Part shown: positions 49,172 to 56,306 of the stretch, in pieces | Position numbering within the stretch: the first letter of the stretch is position 1 | How the letters are laid out: each line of letters begins with the position of its first letter | Virus record (IMG/VR): IMGVR_UViG_3300031111_000003 | Span: 1-64,000 of that record | Direction: 5' to 3' (one strand) | Origin: a virus | DNA length: 64,000 nucleotides | Notes under the pieces: generated by a model | Told to the model about the DNA's origin: nothing | The model's database searches: none | The model's input: only the letters and a program-made list of their open reading frames with translations | Made by a program: the position numbers and the translations under genes

Positions 49172-50078
49172 GTATGGCTCTCTCCTCTTGGATCTTCCTG
49201 TACTTGTCCCGTTCTTCATCCGAGGCTGTGCACGCATTCCATGGTTGTTTTCTGTCAGTGGGGTTTGCCCCCTCACGATCTCGTTCCCAACAGGCGTATA
49301 TGGACTCGAAAGGTGTTTGATCCTTGCCTCGCCGTTTTCTCGTTAAGTATTCGGGAGCCGCTCCTTTGAGGTAGTACGCCCAACCTTTGAAGTCGCCGTT
49401 ACCTGGCTGGTTGATGGCCCAAAGTAAGCAGTCGCGGATTGTCTGGAATGTGTACCCCTGTTGGTGCAGTTGCTCAATGACCTTCGCCGCTTTGGGCAGC
49501 TTCATGGGGGACTTTGGGTTGAGTGTCCCGTATACTTTTTGGGCGATTGTTTCTGCCTTGGGGGAGACCTTCTCACCAGAACTGGAGCGAGCTTTTTTAA
49601 CTCGACTCTTCAACGGGTCTCTTTCCTTTTGTTCTCTTTCTATATGGGTCTCTTTAATTAGTTCGGCCCTTTTGGCCGAACTGGTTATGCCCTTTTGGCC
49701 GAACTGGTTATGCCCTTTTGGCCGAACTGAAGGGCTTATTTGCCGGATTACTTGAAGAACCTGTTCATAATCTATCCAAAAATATTGTCTGGCGGGCACC
49801 CCACGACGTCGGATTTTTAATACACCACCATCTACAAGCTCTTTGATAAGTCGTCCAGCTTGCTTGTTGGAAACGCCAGTGTCTTCATAGATCATTTCCC
49901 TAGTGCGGAAGAACCAGCCGTTGGATGGGGCCAGATGTGTATCGAGGTCATTCAGATAAGCGAAAAAAGAAGCCGCTAACAGTCCGAATTGCTTTGCCAA
50001 GACTTTGTCCGTTCGCCAGAAGCGATTCTTCTGACGGCAGAGATCTCGACATTCTGATCGTGTGAGTTTGGAAGACAT
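49164..50078 (-). CDS. Replication initiator-like winged-helix protein (lambda O-like role)
   Basis: 304 residues from ATG 50078 (GGGAGG six bases upstream). The N-terminal part RTDKVLAKQFGLLAASFFAY ... MIYEDTGVSNKQAGRLIKE is a winged-helix domain, followed by a Gln/Gly/Ser-rich segment encoded by three 23-bp repeats, a basic linker and a C-terminal helical domain. Gene order initiator-loader-helicase matches lambda O-P and similar modules. It should bind the internal repeats and recruit the loader. Confidence 0.7.
   Translation of the reverse strand: MSSKLTRSECRDLCRQKNRFWRTDKVLAKQFGLLAASFFAYLNDLDTHLAPSNGWFFRTREMIYEDTGVSNKQAGRLIKELVDGGVLKIRRRGVPARQYFWIDYEQVLQVIRQISPSVRPKGHNQFGQKGITSSAKRAELIKETHIEREQKERDPLKSRVKKARSSSGEKVSPKAETIAQKVYGTLNPKSPMKLPKAAKVIEQLHQQGYTFQTIRDCLLWAINQPGNGDFKGWAYYLKGAAPEYLTRKRRGKDQTPFESIYACWERDREGANPTDRKQPWNACTASDEERDKYRKIQEERAIHA
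49661..49729. repeat. Three 23-bp direct repeats (iteron-like), candidate replication origin
   Basis: The unit GCCCTTTTGGCCGAACTGGTTAT starts at 49666, 49689 and 49712 (third copy 18 bases). An inverted repeat GTTCGGCC / GGCCGAAC (49661-49668 and 49674-49681) overlaps the first copy. Because 23 is not a multiple of 3, each copy is read in another frame, so the repeat is kept as DNA, not as protein. An A/T-rich stretch (49641-49660) adjoins. Position inside the initiator gene recalls the lambda origin. Confidence 0.65.
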
Positions 50079-50111
50079 GAACAACCTCCCTTTAGGTTGT
50101 TTTGGGTGGGG

Positions 50112-50202
50112 AGGGATGGAAAGGGCCATCCCTCCCGTCGGCCGTGCGCGTGGCCTCACCCAAGGTGGAGCCAAGAGGATACACCGGGTCCCTTTCCGGT
50201 GT
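50112..50202. repeat. Two hairpins between primase and initiator genes
   Basis: GGAGGGATGG (50112-50121) pairs with CCATCCCTCC (near 50128-50137), and ACACCGG (50181-50187) pairs with CCGGTGT (50196-50202). The 134 bases between the primase stop and the initiator start contain no gene. No U tract follows either hairpin on the minus strand. A processing or attenuation site is possible. Confidence 0.5.
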
Positions 50203-50212
50203 CAACTCCATG

Positions 50213-51169
50213 TTATTTCAGCCATTTATCCATGAAGTGGAGGGCCGCGTCCGGATCCGTGGAAAACACTTCATCCGGGTCCCCTTCCTCGAGAAGAATC
50301 TCATGCACTTCCAGGCCACGTTGTGACAATTCCGTACAAATACTTTGGCTTTGTCGCCTGGCTTGCACCTCCCCACCATCGAAAAGCACTACGGCTCGTT
50401 TGAAATGCTCGGCCACGAAGCGGACCTGCGGCCGGCGATACGAAATGCCAAACAGGCAGCAGGCCCCAGGTCCCAATCGAAAGACGTCGAAGAATCCTTC
50501 CACCAATACTACCGTGTCCGCTCCCGTTGCTTTCGCTTGGTCGTATCCTCCCACGATGTTCTTGTGGTGGACGGATTCAACTTCCTTGCGGCAGGCTTTA
50601 TACGGGATGTCTTGCTTCCCAGTGTAGTCTCTCCCCTGAAAAGAAACAATCCGCCCCAGGTACGTGATGGGCATGATCACGCGATAGGGATAGTCTGGTG
50701 TTCCTGGGCCTGTGACACAGATTTGCCACATTTCAGCTAGTTCTGTCGGTGAAAACTTACGAGTATTCTTTAACCAGAGGCGAGCTCCTTTTGCTCGTGG
50801 ATCTTGGATGGGAAATGTGTTGCTAGGGAGGGGGATTGAGGTGGGCACCTCAGGAAGGTCGGTGGGCTGGCGAGACGATCTGGGCCGAAGGGAGCGGCCT
50901 TTGTACTTGTGAAAAATGTGTTTTGCTTCTGGCGTGGTCACTCCGAGGAGCTTTTTGATGACCCGGATCGGGCTTTTACCTTTACAGCGCCAACAGACGA
51001 AAGCGCCATAAAACTCTTCACTGGGGTTCATGCAGAAACCAAGGTGCCACCCTGGATTGCCCGAGCAGAAGGGGCAAGGGATTTGGACCCATCCAGGTCG
51101 ACAGTGTTTGTGGCCGGCCTGGATGTGGTCGATGTTGTAGTCCCGGTAGAACTGGAGAACGTCAAACAT
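50213..51169 (-). CDS. DNA primase, DnaG-like (zinc finger plus TOPRIM)
   Basis: 318 residues from ATG 51169 (TAATG with the ACP stop). CRPGWVQIPCPFC and FVCWRCKG give the CHC2-type zinc domain (residues 20-65), and VVLVEGFFDVF then VVLFDGGEVQARR the TOPRIM Glu and Asp motifs; the second is DGG instead of D-x-D. The helicase-binding C-terminal domain is absent, so the protein is shorter than bacterial DnaG. It makes primers for the phage fork. Confidence 0.85.
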   Translation of the reverse strand: MFDVLQFYRDYNIDHIQAGHKHCRPGWVQIPCPFCSGNPGWHLGFCMNPSEEFYGAFVCWRCKGKSPIRVIKKLLGVTTPEAKHIFHKYKGRSLRPRSSRQPTDLPEVPTSIPLPSNTFPIQDPRAKGARLWLKNTRKFSPTELAEMWQICVTGPGTPDYPYRVIMPITYLGRIVSFQGRDYTGKQDIPYKACRKEVESVHHKNIVGGYDQAKATGADTVVLVEGFFDVFRLGPGACCLFGISYRRPQVRFVAEHFKRAVVLFDGGEVQARRQSQSICTELSQRGLEVHEILLEEGDPDEVFSTDPDAALHFMDKWLK

Positions 51170-51444
51170 TACGACGATTCCAAAGGGGCATACTTGTTGA
51201 TGGTGTTCATCACGTCTTGTACAGTATGCCAAGACATTTCTTCTTCGTCCGAGATATCCTCTCCTAGGATTTCTTCGAAGTCAATCCGCATTTCCACGAG
51301 ATCGAGGCTGTCCAGGCCCAGGCTTGTGAGCCTCTCGTGGTATCCTACGTCGAGGACGTTTGGGTTCGTTTCGTGGATCTGCCTTGCGAATACGTCCAGA
51401 AGCGCCCCTCGTACAGTTTCAACGGTTTTGATCAGTTCAGGCAT
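51169..51444 (-). CDS. Acyl carrier protein-like protein
   Basis: 91 residues. LTSLGLDSLDLVEMRIDFEE holds the Asp-Ser-Leu site where phosphopantetheine is attached, followed by ISDEEEMSWHTVQDVMNTIN, the usual helix III-IV layout. It begins like host ACPs (TVETVRGALLDVFARQ). ACPs are rare in phages and there is no fatty-acid or polyketide gene nearby. It is coupled to the primase by TAATG. It could hijack host lipid or lipid A synthesis or regulate through host partners. Confidence 0.8.
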   Translation of the reverse strand: MPELIKTVETVRGALLDVFARQIHETNPNVLDVGYHERLTSLGLDSLDLVEMRIDFEEILGEDISDEEEMSWHTVQDVMNTINKYAPLESS

Positions 51445-51447
51445 GAG

Positions 51448-51618
51448 TTACCCCCAGATTTCGAAGATCATACAGAACCAGGCAGCGAGGCCGGTGCAGA
51501 TGATCAGGTAAAAGGCTGCTTCCATCCAGTCACGGCTGACAACAAACCGTATACGATCCCAAAACTGACCCCAGTGGATACGCCAGGTGAAAGTCCGGGC
51601 TTGGATGTGTTTCTTCAC
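51448..51618 (-). CDS. Small single-pass membrane protein
   Basis: 56 residues from GTG 51618, with GGAG six bases upstream and GTGA coupling to the previous stop. A basic N terminus is followed by a helix AAFYLIICTGLAAWFCMIF near the C terminus, so it is probably an inner-membrane protein with the N terminus inside. It lies just upstream of the ACP gene. Confidence 0.55.
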   Translation of the reverse strand: MKKHIQARTFTWRIHWGQFWDRIRFVVSRDWMEAAFYLIICTGLAAWFCMIFEIWG

Positions 51619-51962
51619 TTCCTTCTCCGGACGGGGTTTCTGCGTCTGGGCTTGGTAGGAATGTCACACTTTTCGTGCTTGACAGTAGGATCGTTCAGTG
51701 AGTAGCCTTCGAAGATAACTTCGATTCTGCCAGAGAAACAATCCAGGCGGAGTTCGGTGATTTCATATTCACCAAGCACAGTACCAATATCAGCGGTGTG
51801 TTGTATCCAACCGTGTTCGCGGGTTTCGAACATTAGTTGAACGGGGATACCGTCGACCTGAACGGAGATTCCATCCGGTTCCGAAATAGTGAGGTTGAGA
51901 AAGTCTTTCAACTCATGAACCTGGATGTACCCGTGGATTCTGACTCGTGTGTGTTTGCTCAT
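51615..51962 (-). CDS. Hypothetical protein
   Basis: 115 residues, GGAGG before ATG and ATGA coupling upstream. It is beta-rich (VRIHGYIQVHELKDF; GISVQVDGIPVQLMF; RIEVIFEGYSL) with a basic tail. No family recognised. Confidence 0.55.
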   Translation of the reverse strand: MSKHTRVRIHGYIQVHELKDFLNLTISEPDGISVQVDGIPVQLMFETREHGWIQHTADIGTVLGEYEITELRLDCFSGRIEVIFEGYSLNDPTVKHEKCDIPTKPRRRNPVRRRK

Positions 51963-52309
51963 CCTTTATTCCTCCGTAGTTTCTGGCGAACTTCCTCCGC
52001 CGTTACACCTTTCTTGGCTCGCCGCCATGTCTTACGGTATGCCAAGTACCGCTCACACTGCTGGGGGCAGGCTCCACAGATGTTGACATCGATCCAGCGA
52101 AATTCGCCACCGTCAACAACGATCCGGTCTCGCTTTCTGCAGTTCCTTGGTGGGTTGTACATGAAGCCACCGCGGTTCTGAGCACGGGCCGGTGGTTCCC
52201 AGGGGAGCCGTGCTCGCATTGGTTTTCTCCTCACCGTCTTCTTGGGACGAGGGGGCCTTCGCCGGCCCCCTCGTTTGGGTTGCTTCTTCGCCAGACGTTT
52301 TCGGGCCAT
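51959..52309 (-). CDS. Basic Cys-containing protein
   Basis: 116 residues, AAGGAGG before ATG. Residues 1-40 are Lys/Arg/Pro-rich and likely disordered or nucleic-acid binding. Residues about 55-90 hold NCRKR and ICGACPQQCERYL, a probable metal or disulfide site. Unknown function. Confidence 0.55.
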   Translation of the reverse strand: MARKRLAKKQPKRGGRRRPPRPKKTVRRKPMRARLPWEPPARAQNRGGFMYNPPRNCRKRDRIVVDGGEFRWIDVNICGACPQQCERYLAYRKTWRRAKKGVTAEEVRQKLRRNKG

Positions 52310-52321
52310 GGTGGATCCTCC

Positions 52322-54478
52322 TTATGCAGCTTGATCGATTTCTTTCAGAGCCTTTTCCATCAGCTTGACCAGGAGTGCGTCGTCCTCGGTGGCTCGGCCG
52401 TCCAGTACCGCGTCCAGGACCTTACGCTTTTCGTCCAGTAGTTCCACGATGTCTTCCTCGACAGTGTTCTCTGCCACGAGGTAGTACGCTTCCACACTGT
52501 CAGCTTCCTGGCCTATTCGGTGCACCCGATCTTCTGCCTGGTCGTGGGCGCCTGGCGTCCATCCCAGCTCGAGGAAGCAGGTGGCGCTGGCGGCAGTCAA
52601 TGTGATGCCCACGCCAGCGGCCTTGATGTTACCGAGGAAGACACGGCAGCTGTTGTCGTTCTGGAAAGTATCGACAACTTCTTGTCTTGCGGCAGCCCGG
52701 GTGCTTCCGTCGAGCTTGACCGGGTTGTAGTCTTTCAGAGCACGTTCGAGGTTCGTCAGCGTTCCCTTGTGGGTGGCGAAGATGACCAGCTTGTTTCCTG
52801 AGTCCAGATAGTCCTTGATCCACTCGGTCGCGCTGGCCAGCTTACCGAGTACGGCAAGTTGCTTGGCTTCCTCGATCATGGTCAAGCCACCGGACCCTGC
52901 CTGGTGGGAGTCTGCCAGGACCTTTCCTCTTTCCTTGGCCGGCTTGGCCACCAGCCACCGCTTGAACTCGTTGTACACCTTGAGGTATCGTTTGTAATCT
53001 GCCTTGCTGACTTCCATAGGGACTACAATTCGTCGCTTGGCTGGTAATTCTGTGAGCACATCCTTCTTGAGTCGGCGCAGCATGATCGTGGAGGACAGTA
53101 GGTGGTGCAGCTCCTCGGTGTTGGATACACCGGTGAAATCCCAGCCGTAGCCGTTGTTTTCCGCGCCACAGTACTTCTGCGCAAACTGCCAGAAGCTGGG
53201 GAAGATGCCGGGCTCGACAAGGGAGATCGCTGGGTAGAATTCAACCGGACGGTTTTCGATTGGGGTACCGGACAGGACCAGGACATGCTCTGCCATCTTG
53301 CACAGGCGGGTGCACGACATGGATCGGGCTCGGTCTCGGTTCTTGATATAGTGACATTCATCTAGGATCACGGCGGACGGATCCGGCAAGCGATCGATCC
53401 AGCCACCAGAGTCCGGCAGTTCTTCGTACTTGGGGCGGCCAGACTTGGTCTTCTTGTACTTGTTCGCTAGCAGATCGTAGTTGATAACGATGACAGGGCC
53501 ACCGGAGCCCTTGCGGACCCGGTGCTTCTTCCATTCGTCGGCGGCGTTTGCCGAAGTGGCCTTTGGGCGCCCGTTGATCACGTAGAGATCCGGGTCTTCC
53601 ATCCAGACCCGGGCTTCCTTCACCCAGTTCAGTTTGACGGAAGCGGGAACAACCACGATTGCCGGGCGGACTTCCGGATGGGCCTGGAGCCAGGCCAGGA
53701 TCTGGATTGTCTTGCCCAGGCCCATCTCGTCGGCCAGCATGGCTCGGCCTTTCTTGGCCTCGATGAAGCGGATGCCTTCTGCCTGGTAGTCGTACAGATT
53801 CTCAGGCAGGACCAGTTCGGTTGTGGTGGATTCTTTTGTTATGGAGGCGTGGCGGGACAGGATGGCTTCCTCGATCGTGAAGCCCCAGGCCTGCAACTTT
53901 TCCACCGAGTCGATGGAGAACGGAGCAGTCCAGTGCTTGTTCTCCGCGTTCCACCTGCGGCCGGCCAGCGTCTTGATTTGAGCCACGAGAGTAGGATCGT
54001 ACGGGAAGGTGATCACCATGATGTTCTTGTCGTACGTCGCCAGGCGGACGCGTTGGGTGCGCTTGGAGGGCTTCTTCTCTGTCTGTGTGAGCATCGGGTG
54101 GTCTGAAGGAACGTCGACATTCTCTACGTTCTCCTGCTCGAGGGTCACGCAAGACTTGGGGATCCAGCCCTCAAACTTAATGGACATGACCATCTGGCGG
54201 AGGCGTTCGGCGTGGGCTTCGGTGAAGCCGTAGGGGCCGAGGACGCTTTCGTCCCACCAGTGCTGCCCACACTCAGGGCCAATGCCGACGAGGCGGGAGA
54301 CGGGGTGCGTCAGCTTGCGTCCACAACGGATGCAGCAGACCAGATCTCCGACATCACCGTGCCCGACGAGATACATGGCCTTGGGTGTTTGTCGGACGAC
54401 TACCCCGGTGATACAGGTGGGGATGTTTTTGGCCTTTGCGAAACCGGGCTTGATCGCGTAGCGATTTGCTTTAGGCAT
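52322..54478 (-). CDS. SNF2-family helicase with HARP-like domain
   Basis: 718 residues from ATG 54478. Residues 45-80 form a zinc unit (CCIRCGRKLTHPVSRLVGIG, then ECG). Residues about 150-210 (FPYDPTLVAQIKTLAGRRW, WTAPFS) match HARP, the annealing-helicase domain of SMARCAL1. The motor follows: Walker A LADEMGLGKTI, DECHYIKN (DEAH-like), SGTP, and C-terminal motifs VFLGNIKAAGVGITLTAA and DRVHRIGQ. It should rewind or remodel forks. The gene is near the start of the replisome block. Confidence 0.88.
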   Translation of the reverse strand: MPKANRYAIKPGFAKAKNIPTCITGVVVRQTPKAMYLVGHGDVGDLVCCIRCGRKLTHPVSRLVGIGPECGQHWWDESVLGPYGFTEAHAERLRQMVMSIKFEGWIPKSCVTLEQENVENVDVPSDHPMLTQTEKKPSKRTQRVRLATYDKNIMVITFPYDPTLVAQIKTLAGRRWNAENKHWTAPFSIDSVEKLQAWGFTIEEAILSRHASITKESTTTELVLPENLYDYQAEGIRFIEAKKGRAMLADEMGLGKTIQILAWLQAHPEVRPAIVVVPASVKLNWVKEARVWMEDPDLYVINGRPKATSANAADEWKKHRVRKGSGGPVIVINYDLLANKYKKTKSGRPKYEELPDSGGWIDRLPDPSAVILDECHYIKNRDRARSMSCTRLCKMAEHVLVLSGTPIENRPVEFYPAISLVEPGIFPSFWQFAQKYCGAENNGYGWDFTGVSNTEELHHLLSSTIMLRRLKKDVLTELPAKRRIVVPMEVSKADYKRYLKVYNEFKRWLVAKPAKERGKVLADSHQAGSGGLTMIEEAKQLAVLGKLASATEWIKDYLDSGNKLVIFATHKGTLTNLERALKDYNPVKLDGSTRAAARQEVVDTFQNDNSCRVFLGNIKAAGVGITLTAASATCFLELGWTPGAHDQAEDRVHRIGQEADSVEAYYLVAENTVEEDIVELLDEKRKVLDAVLDGRATEDDALLVKLMEKALKEIDQAA

Positions 54479-54701
54479 TGTGGAGTCCCCTTTCTTCCGG
54501 GGAATATACATTTTTCCACATCTGCAGAAAGGCGTCCTGTACCCATTGCGGAGCGGTTATTTTGTAGCCCTGTTCGTACCGCCGAACCCAATGCTGCACG
54601 TGGGCATGCAGACGGCGCGCTACCGGGATGGTACAGACACCATATATGCATTTGTTTGGCGTGATGAAAACGGCAAATCCAGAGAAGGTTACTAAAAACA
54701 T
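54471..54701 (-). CDS. Small protein, paralogue of the plus-strand gene at 61347
   Basis: 76 residues. It is clearly similar to the protein at 61347-61547: VTFSGFAVFI against VTYSGFAVFI, GVCTIPVARRLHAHVQHW against GVCSIPVARRLHAHVQHW, and PQWVQDAFL in both. This copy extends about ten residues further. It follows promoter-like copy 5 and overlaps the SNF2 gene start. Function unknown; the membrane-like N terminus (FLVTFSGFAVFI) is weak. Confidence 0.7.
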   Translation of the reverse strand: MFLVTFSGFAVFITPNKCIYGVCTIPVARRLHAHVQHWVRRYEQGYKITAPQWVQDAFLQMWKNVYSPEERGLHNA

Positions 54702-54745
54702 GGTGTTCTCCTTTATCCCTTACGGGGTCGGTGGTTTGCAGTCCG

Positions 54746-54773
54746 TTATTCGGGACCGTGGATAGTAGCGTCT
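54746..54773 (-). promoter_or_regulatory. Phage promoter-like motif, copy 5
   Basis: Minus strand AGACGC, 16 bases, GAATAACGG. It lies directly next to the hammerhead-like element 54774-54840 and 45 bases upstream of the gene 54471-54701. It would start the SNF2-helicase transcript. Confidence 0.6.
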
Positions 54774-54840
54774 GCCTACCTTCATCAGGGCCGGGAGGCA
54801 ATTCCCGACCGACGGGGCCGAAGCCCCGTTTCGGCTTGTA
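54774..54840 (-). ncRNA. Hammerhead ribozyme-like element, copy 1
   Basis: Read on the minus strand in type II order: GAA, then ACGGGGC-TTCG-GCCCCGT (stem III), C as the cleavage base after GT, GGTCGGG...CCCGGCC (stem I, 7 pairs), CTGATGA, then an extra A and GGTAGG. Stem II would be GGT with GCC before GAA, which is weak, and the extra A after CTGATGA is non-standard. Its 61-base core (54774-54834) is identical to copy 2. It sits between the gene 54868-55110 and promoter-like copy 5. Confidence 0.65.
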
Positions 54841-54867
54841 CAAAGAGGAAGCTCGTGTGTCCGTGTT

Positions 54868-55110
54868 TCACCACGTGATCTTGTAATAATTGAGTTTGGC
54901 TGGGGCTCCCTCAATGCACTCCACTTCGAAACCACGATTCAACAACATTTTTACTACATTGTTTCTTGTAAATGCATCCCCCTCCCAGTTCACGTTGGTT
55001 GTGTACTTCCCCTTATCAGAGGCTTTTTGTATTTCGTCCATAATTCGCGCCAGGACCTCTTCTTTTGTGTAGAAAAGGTCAGAGTTCAATCGGGCTTGTG
55101 CGGCATTCAT
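54868..55110 (-). CDS. Small hypothetical protein
   Basis: 80 residues from ATG 55110 (GAGGGG upstream; the frame opens at 55173). It begins MNAAQARLNSDLFYTKEEVL and ends APAKLNYYKITW, alternating helices and strands. No family recognised. Copy 1 of the hammerhead-like element begins about 30 bases after its stop. Confidence 0.55.
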   Translation of the reverse strand: MNAAQARLNSDLFYTKEEVLARIMDEIQKASDKGKYTTNVNWEGDAFTRNNVVKMLLNRGFEVECIEGAPAKLNYYKITW

Positions 55111-55124
55111 GTCTTTCCCCTCTT

Positions 55125-55628
55125 TTATAGCGTATGCTGTGCTACGGTTTGCAGTTCCATGACAGCCTTCCACCAGCGTGTGGTATTCTTGCTGCCGACG
55201 TGGGTCATTACCTTGGACACGAGAGCTCCTCGCATGCGTTTGGGGGCATGTAGGTTGGAAACGACCTCGATGGGGGTCTCGAACAGGATCTGTAGAACTT
55301 GTTTGGCATCGTCCGAAAGCCGGCTGAGGGCTTCACGGAAGGCGGCGATTCGTTCCGGATCCTGTGCCAGGCAGGCGGATGAGGGTGCGTAGGCTGCGTC
55401 AATGTTGGACTGGCGAAATTGCTTGGGACACCACCATTTGAGATACTTTTCGACCACATGGTGGATCCATGTGGACTTGGAAGTGCCTTTGCTCTTCTTC
55501 CACAGCTTTTCGGCTTCGAGTGCCTTCATGACGCACTGCCCGTACACTTCCTCGACTTCAAGAAAGTACGTGCTGGAGTATTTGAGTGCCAACCGCATCA
55601 GCATGTTGTGGTGCTGATATTGTTTCAT
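55125..55628 (-). CDS. Sigma-factor-like protein
   Basis: 167 residues from ATG 55628 (AGGAGG upstream; the long frame back to 55907 is a shadow). The first half LALKYSSTYFLEVEEVYGQC and KGTSKSTWIHHVVEKYLKWW has the helix-then-aromatic layout of sigma-70 region 2 (A-x-x-Y...D-x-x-Q-x-x...F-x-T-W-x-x-x-x-x-x-x-x-x-x). A second helical part (ALSRLSDDAKQVLQILFETP) could be a region 4 start but no complete helix-turn-helix is clear. It may direct polymerase to the phage motif promoters. This is a moderate call. Confidence 0.5.
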   Translation of the reverse strand: MKQYQHHNMLMRLALKYSSTYFLEVEEVYGQCVMKALEAEKLWKKSKGTSKSTWIHHVVEKYLKWWCPKQFRQSNIDAAYAPSSACLAQDPERIAAFREALSRLSDDAKQVLQILFETPIEVVSNLHAPKRMRGALVSKVMTHVGSKNTTRWWKAVMELQTVAQHTL

Positions 55629-55639
55629 ACAAGGACCTC

Positions 55640-55699
55640 CTACACTTCGTTGAGTTGGTTGATCAGGGTTTGGCGATGGGCTATGAGGTCGCGGAGCAT
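55640..55699 (-). CDS. Possible 19-residue peptide
   Basis: ATG 55699 to TAG 55640 encodes MLRDLIAHRQTLINQLNEV, overlapping the end of the next gene and ending just before the sigma-like gene. No separate ribosome site is obvious. It could be a coupled micro-gene or chance. Confidence 0.25.
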   Translation of the reverse strand: MLRDLIAHRQTLINQLNEV

Positions 55700-55932
55700 G
55701 GTTCCGCCTTTGCCTTGGCGATGGCGGCGCGGGCCTTTTCAAACCACAGCCCGCCACGCCTGCCACCCGTCCCTCGACTGGCCTGCTTTTCAAACGCCTG
55801 GGCCACAGGAAGCAGGGCCTCCAGCGCATCCAGCAGGGTCGCGTTGACGGCGCGGAGGCGGGACAGGTCTTGATTTCGTTGCCGCACCAAATCTTCAACT
55901 TCGGCACGGGTCATGTCGGCAAAAGTTCTCAT
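55681..55932 (-). CDS. Small coiled-coil protein
   Basis: 83 residues, AAAGGAGG before ATG. It starts MRTFADMTRAEVEDLVRQRN and runs as a heptad helix (LSRLRAVNATLLDALEALLP), then a Gly/Arg linker and an Ala/Lys helix. Unknown function. Copy 2 of the hammerhead-like element lies 37 bases upstream of its start. Confidence 0.55.
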   Translation of the reverse strand: MRTFADMTRAEVEDLVRQRNQDLSRLRAVNATLLDALEALLPVAQAFEKQASRGTGGRRGGLWFEKARAAIAKAKAEPCSATS

Positions 55933-55968
55933 GGCTCAATCCTCCTTTGTCCAGGTTGGGTTGGAGTA

Positions 55969-56036
55969 GCCTACCTTCATCAGGGCCGGGAGGCAATTCC
56001 CGACCGACGGGGCCGAAGCCCCGTTTCGGTTATTTG
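55969..56036 (-). ncRNA. Hammerhead ribozyme-like element, copy 2
   Basis: Core 55969-56029 is identical over 61 bases to copy 1: GAA, stem III ACGGGGC-TTCG-GCCCCGT, cleavage C, 7-bp stem I, CTGATGA plus an extra A. Here the bases before GAA are AACC, giving GGT with ACC for stem II. The element begins at the very stop codon of the gene 56030-56296 (AAA TAA CC GAAAC), so cleavage would separate it from the downstream message. Confidence 0.7.
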
Positions 56037-56296
56037 GTTTTGAAGGCGAGATGTTTCGCCTTGTCGTTACGTTTCTTGATGACACGCTCGGCCCATTCAC
56101 AGACATCGTTCCAGCTGGTCGAGAGTATGATGCCCACGAGTTCAGCGGTCTGCGCGTCGAACTCGTTTTCGACGCGATGGGCTGCTTCGGTGCAGGTGAG
56201 TGTGTAGGAGCCATACTCATCGTGCATAATAAACGACTTTTCACGCACTTCTGCCGCGTCCAGGATGAAGCGGGCCAGAGCTGGGTTGATGTCCAT
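56030..56296 (-). CDS. Hypothetical protein
   Basis: 88 residues from ATG 56296, AAGGAGAACACC upstream. It starts MDINPALARFILDAAEVREK and contains TAELVGIILSTSWNDVCEWA. Mostly helical. No family recognised. Its stop codon forms part of the hammerhead-like element copy 2. Confidence 0.55.
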   Translation of the reverse strand: MDINPALARFILDAAEVREKSFIMHDEYGSYTLTCTEAAHRVENEFDAQTAELVGIILSTSWNDVCEWAERVIKKRNDKAKHLAFKTK

Positions 56297-56306
56297 GGTG
56301 TTCTCC

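Noticed and set aside
50112-50137. Terminator between primase and initiator
   Set aside because: The stem is strong but is not followed by a U run on the transcribed strand; kept only as an inverted repeat.
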